Source: Nodularia sp. NIES-3585
Lineage (GTDB): Bacteria; Cyanobacteriota; Cyanobacteriia; Cyanobacteriales; Nostocaceae
Length of the DNA stretch: 64,000 nt
Direction of reading: 5' to 3'
Assembly: GCF_002218065.1 (NCBI RefSeq)
Contig: NZ_BDUB01000001.1
Location: 135,567 to 199,566, forward strand
Part shown: one piece after another, positions 18,486 through 27,346 of the stretch
Numbering within the stretch: the first letter of the stretch is position 1
How the letters are laid out: each line of letters opens with the position of its first letter
Notes under the pieces: generated by a model
What the model was told of the DNA's origin: nothing
The model's database searches: none
Seen by the model: only the letters and a program-made list of their open reading frames with translations
Program-made: the position numbers and the translations under genes

Positions 18486-18739
18486 TCCCATTCAACCTGA
18501 TCCCATTCTGTTGTCTTGATATCATCTAATAGGACATCATCGTGTTTTTCTGCCATTGTTGCAAATGCTTTTTCCCAACCCGTCCGTGCTTGTTTAACTG
18601 GGCGAATAATCAGATGATTACCATGAACTTCAATTTCTACTTCTGAGTTAATCCCGCTTTGTTCTAATAAGGTTTTGGGTATACGAAGTCCTTGGGAATT
18701 ACCGATTTTTACTATTCGAGTTTTAATGGCTGTACCCAT
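18479..18739 (-). CDS. mazE: MazE-type antitoxin (AbrB-like)
   Basis: An 86-residue antitoxin. The N-terminal SpoVT/AbrB DNA-binding domain reads TRIVKIGNSQGLRIPKTLLE, followed by INSEVEIEVHGNHLIIRPVK. The acidic, tryptophan-rich tail (DDVLLDDIKTTEWDQVEWEW) would wrap the toxin. It overlaps mazF by 7 bp, typical of translationally coupled modules, and probably represses its own promoter upstream of 18739. Confidence 0.93.
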   Translation of the reverse strand: MGTAIKTRIVKIGNSQGLRIPKTLLEQSGINSEVEIEVHGNHLIIRPVKQARTGWEKAFATMAEKHDDVLLDDIKTTEWDQVEWEW

Positions 18740-18980
18740 TTTGTTTTATAGAGAATAGCATAGTATTTACATTGTAATTACGTAAAGAAAAATAGTCAAG
18801 TCGAAAGCTTGAAGTAACGGTGCAAAATTCTGAGATGAGTTTTCTAGTAGATATCACTTTGGGAGAAAATTACTAAAATTTTACAGTTCCTAAAATAATG
18901 TAATCCCGATTATAGAAATTAGATATAATATCAATACCTGTCAAGGTGTCTAGTTTTTAACAATGCTAGGAAAAAATATT

Positions 18981-19208
18981 ATGACTACATCTATTTTTGA
19001 GCAAGTTATTGAAGAATTAAAAGTAATGCCTCAAGACTTGCAATATCTAGTGCTGGAATTTGCCCGCAATTTGACAAGCTCAAAAACTCCAGGTGTTCCA
19101 GGTAAGGAATTAATACGTTTTGCAGGTTCAATACCCAAAGAAGACTTACAGTTAATGAGTGAGGCAATTGAACAAGATTGTCAGCAGGTTGATACTAATG
19201 AATGGTAG
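18981..19208 (+). CDS. Antitoxin partner of VapC (DUF2281-like)
   Basis: A 75-residue protein from ATG 18981 (MTTSIFEQVIEELKVMP), preferred over ATG 18963 because an AGGAA sits about 11 bp before it. It has an N-terminal helical part (IEELKVMPQDLQYLVLEFAR) and a tail DLQLMSEAIEQDCQQVDTNE typical of cyanobacterial VapB-type antitoxins. It overlaps the toxin gene by 11 bp. It probably binds the VapC PIN domain and its own promoter; no canonical DNA-binding fold is obvious. Confidence 0.8.
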   Translation: MTTSIFEQVIEELKVMPQDLQYLVLEFARNLTSSKTPGVPGKELIRFAGSIPKEDLQLMSEAIEQDCQQVDTNEW

Positions 19209-19590
19209 ATACTTGCTCGATACGAATATTATTATTGCGTTATTTGCTGGTGAAATAGCAGTTAAAAACAACCTGGGAGAAGCAGAGCAAGTCTTTATAC
19301 CCGCTATTGCAGTAGGTGAATTGTGTTACGGTGCTAGAAAATCTGGCCGTTCAAAAGAGAATTTAGAACGTATTGAAGAGTTTATTGCTAACAATACTGT
19401 ACTTGAATGTAATACAGAAACCTCAAGGCGATATGGTGAGATAAAAAACCACCTACGTCTTAAAGGTCGTCCGTTACCTGAAAATGATATTTGGATTGCC
19501 GCCCTAAGTATGCAATATAATCTGACTTTAGTCACACGTGATGCTCATTTTCAGGAAGTTGAAAATTTGCACGCAGTTGCTTGGGCATAG
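19198..19590 (+). CDS. vapC: VapC-type PIN-domain ribonuclease toxin
   Basis: A 130-residue protein from ATG 19198 (MNGRYLLDTNIIIALFAGE); a longer TTG or ATG frame would run deeply into the antitoxin gene. The PIN-domain acidic residues are visible: D in LLDTN, E in VGELCYGA, D in PENDIWIAALS and D in VTRDAHF. It acts as an RNase (tRNA or rRNA in characterised members). With the upstream antitoxin it forms a standard module. It is about 450 bp from the mazEF locus, and the two modules are divergent. Confidence 0.92.
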   Translation: MNGRYLLDTNIIIALFAGEIAVKNNLGEAEQVFIPAIAVGELCYGARKSGRSKENLERIEEFIANNTVLECNTETSRRYGEIKNHLRLKGRPLPENDIWIAALSMQYNLTLVTRDAHFQEVENLHAVAWA

Positions 19591-19881
19591 CACGCTAATT
19601 CTCAGATAAAAATACTTAAATTATCATAGTCTGCGGTTTTTACTGTTGAGTTATGAGCCAATTTACCTCAGTATATTGTAAGCGATCGCAGCCTAATTTC
19701 ACCCCAAATGCTATACTGGGTAACTCCAGTGATAAATAAAGAATAATTGTAATATTTCATACAAATAGTTGCCGTAATCAGATAAACAGTGTCATAAAGA
19801 AAAGGTAAAAGATTCCGCCTGGGTATCTTTCACCTCCAAGATGCTTGCGTTCCCAGCTTCCAGGATAGATACATTACACTT

Positions 19882-21519
19882 ATGACTGAAATCACATTAC
19901 GGCTACAAGAAGGAGAGACCGAAAGAACGTTGACAGTGAATCAAAATGAATTCACCATTGGCCGTTTGCCGGAATGTGACTTGTACTTACCTTTTGGAGG
20001 GGTTTCCCGTAAACACGCCCGACTGGTAAAAACTGCTCATGGTGTATGGACTATTGAGGATTTGGGCAGCAAAAATGGGACGCAGGTGAACAAAAATCTG
20101 ATTAATCATATCCAAGAATTGCATCACGGCGATATGATTTGGCTAGGTAATGCGAATTTGGAAGTAATGCTGGCTGATCCTGTGACAAATTCTCCGAATC
20201 AGCATAGTGTAGGAACGGTAGCTTCTGAGCCAAGAACAATTTTTCACAACGTCAAAGAACTACAGCAGCAATGGATAGAAGCTGATAGCCAATATGGGGA
20301 AACCAGCAATAAAGACAAAACTATTGCCCGTCTTAAAGACTTGGTAGATATAGCCAAAAATCTCTGTGCAGCAGCATCCATAGAAGAAATTTTCTCTCAA
20401 GTGCAGCAAGTTGTTTTTCGTTACCTCCATAGTATTGACCGCTTGGCACTATTAATTGATGTCAATGGTTGCGGTCATCTGGAGTTAGTGAATGCTGGTA
20501 CTAGAGACATCACACAACAGAAATATCTTGCAGGTGATAGTGACTGGATTAGTCACAGTATCTGCCAAAAAGTATTTGAGGAAAAAGTTGCCATTCAAAC
20601 TGCTGATACCCATGAGGATGAACGCTTTTCGGGAGAACATAGCATTTTGGTTAAAGGCATTCGTAGTGCTATGGCTGTACCTTTGTGGGATGAAACTAAA
20701 GTTGTGGGCGTTCTTTATGCCGATGCTCATCTTTCTTCTTCCCATTGGGCAAATGAAGGAGAGGAAGAACTGAGCTTTTTTTCCGCTTTAGCAAACCTTG
20801 TCGCTTCTAGTGTGCAGCGTTGGTTGTTGGCAGATAAATTAAAAGCTGAAGAGGTGATTCGTCATCGATTAGAGCGTTATCATTCTCCAGCCGTTGTCCA
20901 GCAATTAATCGCCGTCGGCAATTTACCTGATGGTCGTTTAGCACCCGCAGAAAGCGAAATCAGTGTTGTGTTTGCAGACTTAGTTGGGTTTACGGCAATT
21001 TCGGAACGTTTAACACCAACTGCGATCGCGCAATTATTGAATAATTTATTTGAAGAGATGTTGCAAGAAGTGTTTGCCTATGGTGGCACTTTGGATAAAT
21101 ATATTGGCGATTGTATTATGGCATTTTTTGGCGCACCAGAACCCCAACCAGATCATGCCGAGCGCGCCACTGCTGCGGCTAAGGGAATGCTGGCTCGTCT
21201 ACAACGTCTCAACGCCAGTGGTTTTTGGCAGGAACCTCTACAGTTACGCATTGCCATTAATAGTGGTAAAGCTGTGGTGGGGGATGTTGGTAGTTCTCAA
21301 AGGGTAGATTATACCGCATTAGGGGCAGCGATTAATCTGGCAGCTCGCATGGAAGCAGTCTGTCCCCCCGGTGAATGCGTAATCACTGAAGTTACCTATT
21401 TCATGCTTTCAAAATCCTCAGACTTTCACGAAATGGGACATTATCGTTTCAAAGGTATTGATAGATTAGTCAAGATTTACCAGACCAAAACAGTAACTTC
21501 ATTAAAAATAGGTTTTTAG
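19882..21519 (+). CDS. FHA-GAF-class III adenylate/guanylate cyclase
   Basis: A 545-residue signalling protein with three domains. Residues ~1-95 are an FHA phosphothreonine-binding domain (FTIGRLPECDLYLPFGGVSR, then DLGSKNGTQVN). Residues ~150-315 are a GAF domain (AMAVPLWDETKVVGVLYADA). Residues ~345-540 are the cyclase catalytic domain, with metal Asp in VVFADLVGFTAIS and DKYIGDCIMAFFG, and VDYTALGAAINLAARM. The DYTALG stretch favours cAMP in the bacterial class III family. FHA suggests input from a Ser/Thr kinase. It resembles the multidomain Cya proteins of Anabaena, but I do not assign a letter. Confidence 0.93.
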   Translation: MTEITLRLQEGETERTLTVNQNEFTIGRLPECDLYLPFGGVSRKHARLVKTAHGVWTIEDLGSKNGTQVNKNLINHIQELHHGDMIWLGNANLEVMLADPVTNSPNQHSVGTVASEPRTIFHNVKELQQQWIEADSQYGETSNKDKTIARLKDLVDIAKNLCAAASIEEIFSQVQQVVFRYLHSIDRLALLIDVNGCGHLELVNAGTRDITQQKYLAGDSDWISHSICQKVFEEKVAIQTADTHEDERFSGEHSILVKGIRSAMAVPLWDETKVVGVLYADAHLSSSHWANEGEEELSFFSALANLVASSVQRWLLADKLKAEEVIRHRLERYHSPAVVQQLIAVGNLPDGRLAPAESEISVVFADLVGFTAISERLTPTAIAQLLNNLFEEMLQEVFAYGGTLDKYIGDCIMAFFGAPEPQPDHAERATAAAKGMLARLQRLNASGFWQEPLQLRIAINSGKAVVGDVGSSQRVDYTALGAAINLAARMEAVCPPGECVITEVTYFMLSKSSDFHEMGHYRFKGIDRLVKIYQTKTVTSLKIGF

Positions 21520-21679
21520 CAACAACGCCAGGGGCTGATTTGTCAAGCCAGTAATAAGTTTCAAACCTGATGACCTTTCTAAAACAAATGTCACGCACCA
21601 CGCGCACCAGAGGAATCAAGAGTCTGGTCTAAATACATGAAAACTGCTGTAATGTTAAGAATACTACTAAATAATTTAT

Positions 21680-22411
21680 ATGCCGCAGCCATCTAGTCGT
21701 GATGTAGAGTTACCAATTAATATCTCTGCTAAAAAAATTACACAATCTTTAATTATTATCATAATATGTCTGACTCTAACTGGCGCTCTCAGTGGTTATT
21801 TCTTGGTTTCCGATTTTCAATTTCCCAGTTCAAAATGGTTTTACGAACTCTTTAGCCTTGATGAAGAGTTAAATGTCCCTGCTTGGTATTCATCGTTCAC
21901 GTTATTATTTTGTTCGGGATTGTTAGCAGTAATTACTTCAATTAAAAAGACAGATAAATATTTTATTTATTGGAAAAACCTATCTTTAATATTTCTTTTT
22001 TTCAGTCTAGATGAAGCCTTTAGCTTCCACGAAATTTTGATTATTCCAGCGTTAAGAGAAAGATTTAATTTCAGCCCAATCTTTTTTCACACCTGGGTCA
22101 TATTTGCGATTCCTGCGGTTATATTTTTTATATTTAAATATCTCAAATTTTTCCTCTATTTACCTAAGAAGACGCAATATTTATTCCTGCTGGCTGCAAG
22201 TTTTTATGTAGGCGGAGCGCTGGGTATGGAAATGGTAAGTGGGCTTTTTAGAGAATCTTTTGGTCGGCTTGCGCCAGTAACGACAATGATCATAGTGATT
22301 GAAGAATTGCTGGAAATGACAGGAGTTGTCACTTTCATCTATGCGTTGCTAACTTACTTGAGCAGTTTTAAAGAAATTATTAATCTAAAAATTTATATTT
22401 CCGAAAAGTAG
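21680..22411 (+). CDS. Six-helix membrane protein of unknown function
   Basis: A 243-residue protein with about six predicted membrane segments (around residues 15-40, 70-88, 100-115, 135-160, 165-190 and 205-230). Two charged motifs sit within or beside helices: FFSLDEAFSFHE (~112-123) and IEELLEMTG (~212-220). Paired acidic residues and His inside membrane segments suggest a metal site or proton path, but I do not recognise the family. It stands alone between the cyclase and a MITE-like repeat, has no HIP1 site and is AT-rich. Confidence 0.75.
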   Translation: MPQPSSRDVELPINISAKKITQSLIIIIICLTLTGALSGYFLVSDFQFPSSKWFYELFSLDEELNVPAWYSSFTLLFCSGLLAVITSIKKTDKYFIYWKNLSLIFLFFSLDEAFSFHEILIIPALRERFNFSPIFFHTWVIFAIPAVIFFIFKYLKFFLYLPKKTQYLFLLAASFYVGGALGMEMVSGLFRESFGRLAPVTTMIIVIEELLEMTGVVTFIYALLTYLSSFKEIINLKIYISEK

Positions 22412-22573
22412 GTTCAACCCCAGGGCGCACGCATCTAAATATTGGCGAGCCTCGATCAGAATGGAATGCAGCAAGACCCTGATTCAAAAGATGCATAAAA
22501 AGAACCTCACCCTAACCCTCTGGTGCTTGCGGGGTAGGGTAGAAATAATATGCCGCCTCAAAAATAATTGGTC

Positions 22574-22687
22574 AGGACTTACGCAAAATTATGAAGAACG
22601 TTCGCGAAGCGTGCGCGAAGCGCATACCGCAAAGGACACGAAGAACACAAACAAAAGAAGGTTTCAGAGAGTTCTTGCGTAAGTCCT
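22574..22687. repeat. MITE-like element with AGGACTTACGCAA ends
   Basis: A 114-bp element with inverted ends AGGACTTACGCAA and TTGCGTAAGTCCT. Its interior has GAACGTTCGCGAAGCGTGCG and CGCATACCGCAAAGGACACG, a sequence shared with the intergenic region near 52514-52555. A short open frame over 22461-22682 is produced by this repeat and is not a gene. Confidence 0.75.
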
Positions 22688-22703
22688 AATTGGTATAATC
22701 CAT

Positions 22704-23405
22704 TTACTCATATGCTTTTTCGGGGACTCTAAAAGCTGCATATCTCCATTCATCACTTTCTAAATATTCAATTTGAAAAGTTCCTTTACTTAATAAGCTG
22801 ATATCTTCTAGTTCTATTTGACCATCTTCGCCTGATACTACACAGTTGACGGCCGTCGCCGTAGATTGGTTTGAGCCATCAGCGACTTGACTGATAATTT
22901 TTTGCTGTAATTCTTGATACTGTTCCTGTGTGATTAATTGAGATTCATATAGTCTTTTAATCTCTCTAAGCTGAGTTTCTATATTTGAGCTACCTGGGTT
23001 CTTTGCGCTGTCTACGTCACAAGAATCTGGTTTGAAAGCAATTTTTCTCACGGGATGATCCCACCAATTAGAAAACTGAGTTAACCAGTTAGTAGTTCTA
23101 GTTGTGTGTATTACTTTTAGCTGATTACCACTTATTTCTAAACGCACCCAATCGGTTGATCTTCTTTGGATTAACCCAACAGGCCCCCAAGCTAAAAGAC
23201 TTCCTACAGAAACACCATCATCTGCTAGACGAAGCCTAATAATTCGTGGAGTTGTACTTTGTGCTATTTTAAATTTAGCCCTATCCATCGAGCTAGTATT
23301 ATTAACTAATAAAGTAGGATTTTTTTTCTGAGCAGAGGATGGCTCTATTGTGACAAAATTGACAACCAAAGCTGCTGCCATTAAAAGGTGAAATGTCTTA
23401 TTCAT
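22704..23405 (-). CDS. Exported hypothetical protein with a SHOCT-like helix pair
   Basis: A 233-residue protein with a signal peptide (MNKTFHLLMAAALVVNFVTI, cleavage near PSSAQ). The middle is beta-rich and has RSTDWVRLEISGNQLKVI. A short helical segment EIKRLYESQLITQEQYQELQ (~145-164) is like SHOCT modules. The C-terminus (DISLLSKGTFQIEYLESDEW) is again strand-like. The function is unknown. A long AT-rich gap with no HIP1 separates it from divergent tldD. Confidence 0.75.
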   Translation of the reverse strand: MNKTFHLLMAAALVVNFVTIEPSSAQKKNPTLLVNNTSSMDRAKFKIAQSTTPRIIRLRLADDGVSVGSLLAWGPVGLIQRRSTDWVRLEISGNQLKVIHTTRTTNWLTQFSNWWDHPVRKIAFKPDSCDVDSAKNPGSSNIETQLREIKRLYESQLITQEQYQELQQKIISQVADGSNQSTATAVNCVVSGEDGQIELEDISLLSKGTFQIEYLESDEWRYAAFRVPEKAYE

Positions 23406-23557
23406 AGTTTTTTGATATTATGTATTGTTTTTGCTTTGCAAATCAGTACAGTGTAGTAGACTATAAGAATACATGGAAAATGTCAAGAAACTATTATTAA
23501 ATAGTAAACATATTCAAGTTTTGTTATCCTGTTTTTCTGATCAATTTCAATATATAT

Positions 23558-24997
23558 ATGTGGTCTGAACTTACACAAGCGATCGCTACTCTCGATATTC
23601 CTGCTGATTGGATTGGGATTAGAGCCGTCAAAAAAAATTCCTCTACTCGTCATGTTCGGGATGGCTTACCCCAAAACAACGGTAAATCCTCCACAATGGG
23701 GGCGATGTTGGAAGTTTTAGTCAATGGCTGTCTTGGTTATGCAGCGACTAATTCCCTAGAATTGCCATCACTACAAGCAGCAGCCCAAACAGCTTATCAA
23801 CAAGCCCTAGCAGCTAGCAAATGGTGGATATATCCCTTTCAAGCCAGTCAACGCCCCAAAGTCGTAGGGGAATATAGCTCACCTTACGTAGAAGCATTAG
23901 ATACTCTCAGCCCTGGAGAAATCAACTATTTATTGGTGCGGGTTTGCCAAACCCTGAAAGTTGATGAAAAAATAGTGCAAACCACAGCCAGCGCTAACAC
24001 CACCGAAAGAGAAACTTGGTTTGTTAGCAGCAACGGCTCAGAAGTATATCAAAAGATTGTATCTGTAGAAACACATTATGGCGCGATCGCACAAGATGGG
24101 GCAATAGTCCAACAACGCAGTAATAATGGTTGGCAAGCACACTGTTATCAAGGTGGATGGGAACTATTAAAACAAGATGAATTATGGCCGCGAGTCCAGC
24201 AAGTTGGGGAACAAGCCATAGAACTTTTAACAGCCGCAGAATGCCCAAACACCCGCACAAATTTAGTTTTAGCACCAGACCAAATGATGCTACAAATTCA
24301 CGAAAGTGTCGGACATCCCCTAGAAATTGACCGAATTTTAGGAGATGAGCGCAACTACGCCGGCGGTAGCTTTGTTAAAAAGAGTGACTTTGGCAACCTC
24401 GCCTATGGTTCGCCCCTAATGAACATCACCTTTGACCCCACCGTACCCGGACAATTTGCCAGCTACGGATTTGATGATACAGGGGCAGTGGCGACACGAG
24501 AATATGTAATTAAAGCTGGTGTATTACAGCGAGGTTTAGGCAGCTTAGAAAGCCAAGCCAGAGCCGGGATATCCGGCGTAGCTTGCGCCCGTGCATCCTC
24601 ATGGAATCGTCCCCCCATTGACCGCATGGCGAATTTAAACTTAGAACCAGGAAACGCCACCGTCGAAGAAATGATTGGCGGAATCGAACACGGCGTTTAC
24701 ATGGAATCGAATCGCTCTTGGTCAATAGACGACCGCCGTTATAAATTTCAGTTTGGTTGTGAATACGCCAAATTAATTGAAAACGGCAAACTCACCAAAA
24801 CCCTGAGAAATCCCAACTATCGAGCCACAACCCCAGAATTTTGGCACAGCCTCACCCAAGTAGGAAACACAGACAACTGGCAGATGTATGGTACAGCCAT
24901 GTGTGGTAAAGGCGAACCCAACCAAGCCATTTGGGTAGGACACGGTTCACCAGTGTGTGTATTTGCCAACGTCGAAGTCTTTGGCGGTGGTCATTAG
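23558..24997 (+). CDS. tldD: TldD-type metalloprotease subunit
   Basis: A 479-residue member of the TldD/PmbA family. The zinc motif HESVGH (H-E-x-x-x-H) lies at about 248-253 in QIHESVGHPLEIDRI. Near the C-terminus is GSPVCVFANVEVFGGG. TldD and TldE form a heterodimer that degrades unfolded peptides, matures microcin-type peptides and affects gyrase toxins. The partner gene is immediately downstream, about 107 bp away, with a CTCTGTGTCCTCTGCGTCTC repeat in the gap. Confidence 0.93.
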   Translation: MWSELTQAIATLDIPADWIGIRAVKKNSSTRHVRDGLPQNNGKSSTMGAMLEVLVNGCLGYAATNSLELPSLQAAAQTAYQQALAASKWWIYPFQASQRPKVVGEYSSPYVEALDTLSPGEINYLLVRVCQTLKVDEKIVQTTASANTTERETWFVSSNGSEVYQKIVSVETHYGAIAQDGAIVQQRSNNGWQAHCYQGGWELLKQDELWPRVQQVGEQAIELLTAAECPNTRTNLVLAPDQMMLQIHESVGHPLEIDRILGDERNYAGGSFVKKSDFGNLAYGSPLMNITFDPTVPGQFASYGFDDTGAVATREYVIKAGVLQRGLGSLESQARAGISGVACARASSWNRPPIDRMANLNLEPGNATVEEMIGGIEHGVYMESNRSWSIDDRRYKFQFGCEYAKLIENGKLTKTLRNPNYRATTPEFWHSLTQVGNTDNWQMYGTAMCGKGEPNQAIWVGHGSPVCVFANVEVFGGGH

Positions 24998-25104
24998 TCA
25001 TTGGTCTAGGAATGACACAAAAAACCTCTCAAAATCTCATTCCTCTGTGTCCTCTGCGTCTCTGTGGTGCGTTTTTCCTCATTCCCAACTCCTGACTCCT
25101 CATT

Positions 25105-26451
25105 ATGAAACTAGCAGAATTATCTACCTTAGAAACCAGCTTTAATCAACTGATAGAAACACTACTCATTAAAAAAAAAGAAACCGAACAATTCACAGTT
25201 AGACTCACCAGCGAAGAAAGCCAATTTACGCGTTTCAATCATGCAAAAGTACGACAAACAGGTTTAGTTGCAGATGGTTCCATAGAACTGACTTTAATGG
25301 AAGATGAGCGCAGCAGTTTTCGCTCCTTTCCCTTTACTGGGAATTGGGATAAAGATTGGCAAACAGCATATACAGCCTTACTGGAACTCAGGGAAGAAAT
25401 AACATTCTTACCAGTTGACCCCTATTTAGTTTTACCATCAGGAAATAATACCAGTCGGGAAATAAATTCTGGGCAGTTATTAGCAGCAGAATCAGTAGTA
25501 CCAACTTTATTAGAACTGGTAGCTGAATTAGATTTTACTGGGATGTATGCTGGCGGCGTAGTAATTAAAGCTTATGGTGATTCTCAGGGTCAAAAACACT
25601 GGTTTGCAACTGATATCTTTACCTTAGATTATTCCCTGTTTGATAACTGTGGACAAGCGGTTAAAGGCATATTTGCTGGAAATAATTGGGATGAAACCGC
25701 TTACATAGCCAAGATTAATCAAGCTAAAACCCAACTGCAATTACTTTCCCGTCCCGCTAAACAATTAACACGGGGACAGTATAGAACTTATTTTGCCCCG
25801 GCGGCTGTTGCCGATTTATTGGGGATGCTTTCTTGGTCAGCTGTGAGTGAAGCTGATTTACAACAAGGAAACAGTGCTTTAGCGATGCTATCGCGTCAAG
25901 AAAAACAACTTTCGCCTAAGTTTAGTTTAAAGGAAAACTTTGAACAGGGGTTTGTGCCGAGATTTAATCAGTTGGGCGAAATGGTAGCGCCGGAATTACC
26001 TTTAATTGCACAAGGAATTTTAGTGAATACTCTGGTTAATTCTCGCACGGCGAAGGAATATGGCAAAACTGCCAACGGTGCTAATAGTTCCGAAACTTTA
26101 CGTGCGCCAGAAGTCAGTCCGGGGAATTTAGAATTTGAGCAGATTCTGGGGAGTTTAGATACAGGACTATATGTATCGAACTTGCATTACTTGAACTGGA
26201 GCGATCGCCCGACTGGTAGAATTACAGGTATGACCCGTTATGCTTGTTTTTGGGTAGAAAACGGTGAAATCGTCGCCCCCATTGAAAATTTACGCTTTGA
26301 CGAAAGTCTCTATCGCTTCTGGGGAGAAAATCTAGTAGAGTTTACCAATTTTCAGGAATTTATCCCCGAAGTCGGAACCTACGAAAGTCGCCAACTAGGA
26401 GGTAGTTTAGTTCCGGGGATGTTGGTAAATGATTTCACATACACCTTGTAA
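25105..26451 (+). CDS. pmbA: TldE/PmbA subunit of the TldDE protease
   Basis: A 448-residue TldE-type protein. It shows the family N-terminal half (QFTVRLTSEESQFTRFNHAK) and the C-terminal half with PAAVADLLGMLSWSAVSEAD. Also visible are NSRTAKEYGKTANGANSSE and NLRFDESLYRFWGENLVEFT. The HExxxH zinc site is absent, as expected for TldE, the non-catalytic partner that closes the TldD cavity. It is the last gene before the CRISPR leader. Confidence 0.92.
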   Translation: MKLAELSTLETSFNQLIETLLIKKKETEQFTVRLTSEESQFTRFNHAKVRQTGLVADGSIELTLMEDERSSFRSFPFTGNWDKDWQTAYTALLELREEITFLPVDPYLVLPSGNNTSREINSGQLLAAESVVPTLLELVAELDFTGMYAGGVVIKAYGDSQGQKHWFATDIFTLDYSLFDNCGQAVKGIFAGNNWDETAYIAKINQAKTQLQLLSRPAKQLTRGQYRTYFAPAAVADLLGMLSWSAVSEADLQQGNSALAMLSRQEKQLSPKFSLKENFEQGFVPRFNQLGEMVAPELPLIAQGILVNTLVNSRTAKEYGKTANGANSSETLRAPEVSPGNLEFEQILGSLDTGLYVSNLHYLNWSDRPTGRITGMTRYACFWVENGEIVAPIENLRFDESLYRFWGENLVEFTNFQEFIPEVGTYESRQLGGSLVPGMLVNDFTYTL

Positions 26452-26714
26452 TTTTCTTGTAATTTGCGTCAATGGGTAGGTGTTGGCGAAGGGTGATGAA
26501 AAATTGTGGCTGTATTGTTTGCTGTACAAAGGTTTGGAGGCAAATGGAGATAAAATCGGTTGACGCAATCGCTGTAACCCTTGATATCACGTGATTTCTG
26601 CTAAAATTTTATCCACCCTCTTGACGATACCTAATCCTGAAATGCTATTATCTTTAGAGGTTGACGCAATTGAACCTTGAAAACCAAATATAGTGAATCT
26701 TCCAAGTCTGGGCA
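26452..26714 (+). promoter_or_regulatory. CRISPR leader region
   Basis: This 263-bp AT-rich non-coding region precedes the first intact repeat. The 9-mer TTGACGCAA occurs at about 26560 and 26660, and inverted (TTGCGTCAA) at 26465. A possible promoter is TTGACG (near 26621) with TATTAT 19 bp further on. Leader polarity is supported by the degenerate repeat being at the other end of the array. Confidence 0.6.
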
Positions 26715-27258
26715 GTTGAAAAAGCTCATAATCCCTATCAGGGATTGAAACCATGCGTTTCTATTAACACTGGATTTTCTTTAAATAGTTGAAAAAGCTC
26801 ATAATCCCTATCAGGGATTGAAACGGGTAGTTGGTAAAAATGGGATTTGTAGCCCCGGTAATGTTGAAAAAGCTCATAATCCCTATCAGGGATTGAAACT
26901 ACCATTGGCTCCAGGTCTGCCTTGTGCGCCAGTTGTTGAAAAAGCTCATAATCCCTATCAGGGATTGAAACAGAAGTTCCTGAAGAGGTATTTCAGCTAT
27001 TTAAGTTGAAAAAGCTCATAATCCCTATCAGGGATTGAAACCAAGCTTAGATCCGCGAAACATCAAACCTTGGAGGTTGAAAAAGCTCATAATCCCTATC
27101 AGGGATTGAAACATCGCTTTGTAATTCTCTGGCTCAAATTCAGGATATTGTTGAAAAAGCTCATAATCCCTATCAGGGATTGAAACTGACTGAGGTTAAT
27201 AGTCGCTTCAGCTTTCTTGTTGTTGAAAAATCCCATAATCCCTATCAGGGATTGAAAC
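26715..27258 (+). CRISPR. CRISPR array: 8 repeats of 37 bp, 7 spacers
   Basis: Repeats start at 26715, 26788, 26863, 26935, 27005, 27076, 27150 and 27222. The first seven are identical, opening GTTGAAAAAGCTC and ending GGGATTGAAAC. The eighth differs at two positions (AATCCC in place of AAGCTC) and marks the leader-distal end. Spacers are 36, 38, 35, 33, 34, 37 and 35 bp. The repeat contains AATCCCT-ATC-AGGGATT, a hairpin for Cas6-type processing, leaving the 8-nt handle ATTGAAAC seen in type I and III systems. No cas gene is in the window, so the subtype is not assigned. Confidence 0.98.
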
Positions 27259-27346
27259 TCCGGAAATTCTTAGGGGATGTTGCCCCATACCCATTACCCT
27301 GGAAAATATACTAAAATCAATGACTTGAGTCATAAAGAGAGCAATC

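Noticed and set aside
22461-22682. 73-codon plus-strand ORF
   Set aside because: It lies over a dispersed repeat with inverted ends; no domain, and the same sequence recurs near 52514.
26818-27009. Plus-strand ORF running through repeats 2 to 5 of the CRISPR array
   Set aside because: It is made of CRISPR repeats and spacers; the repeated AHNPYQGLK motif is translated repeat sequence.
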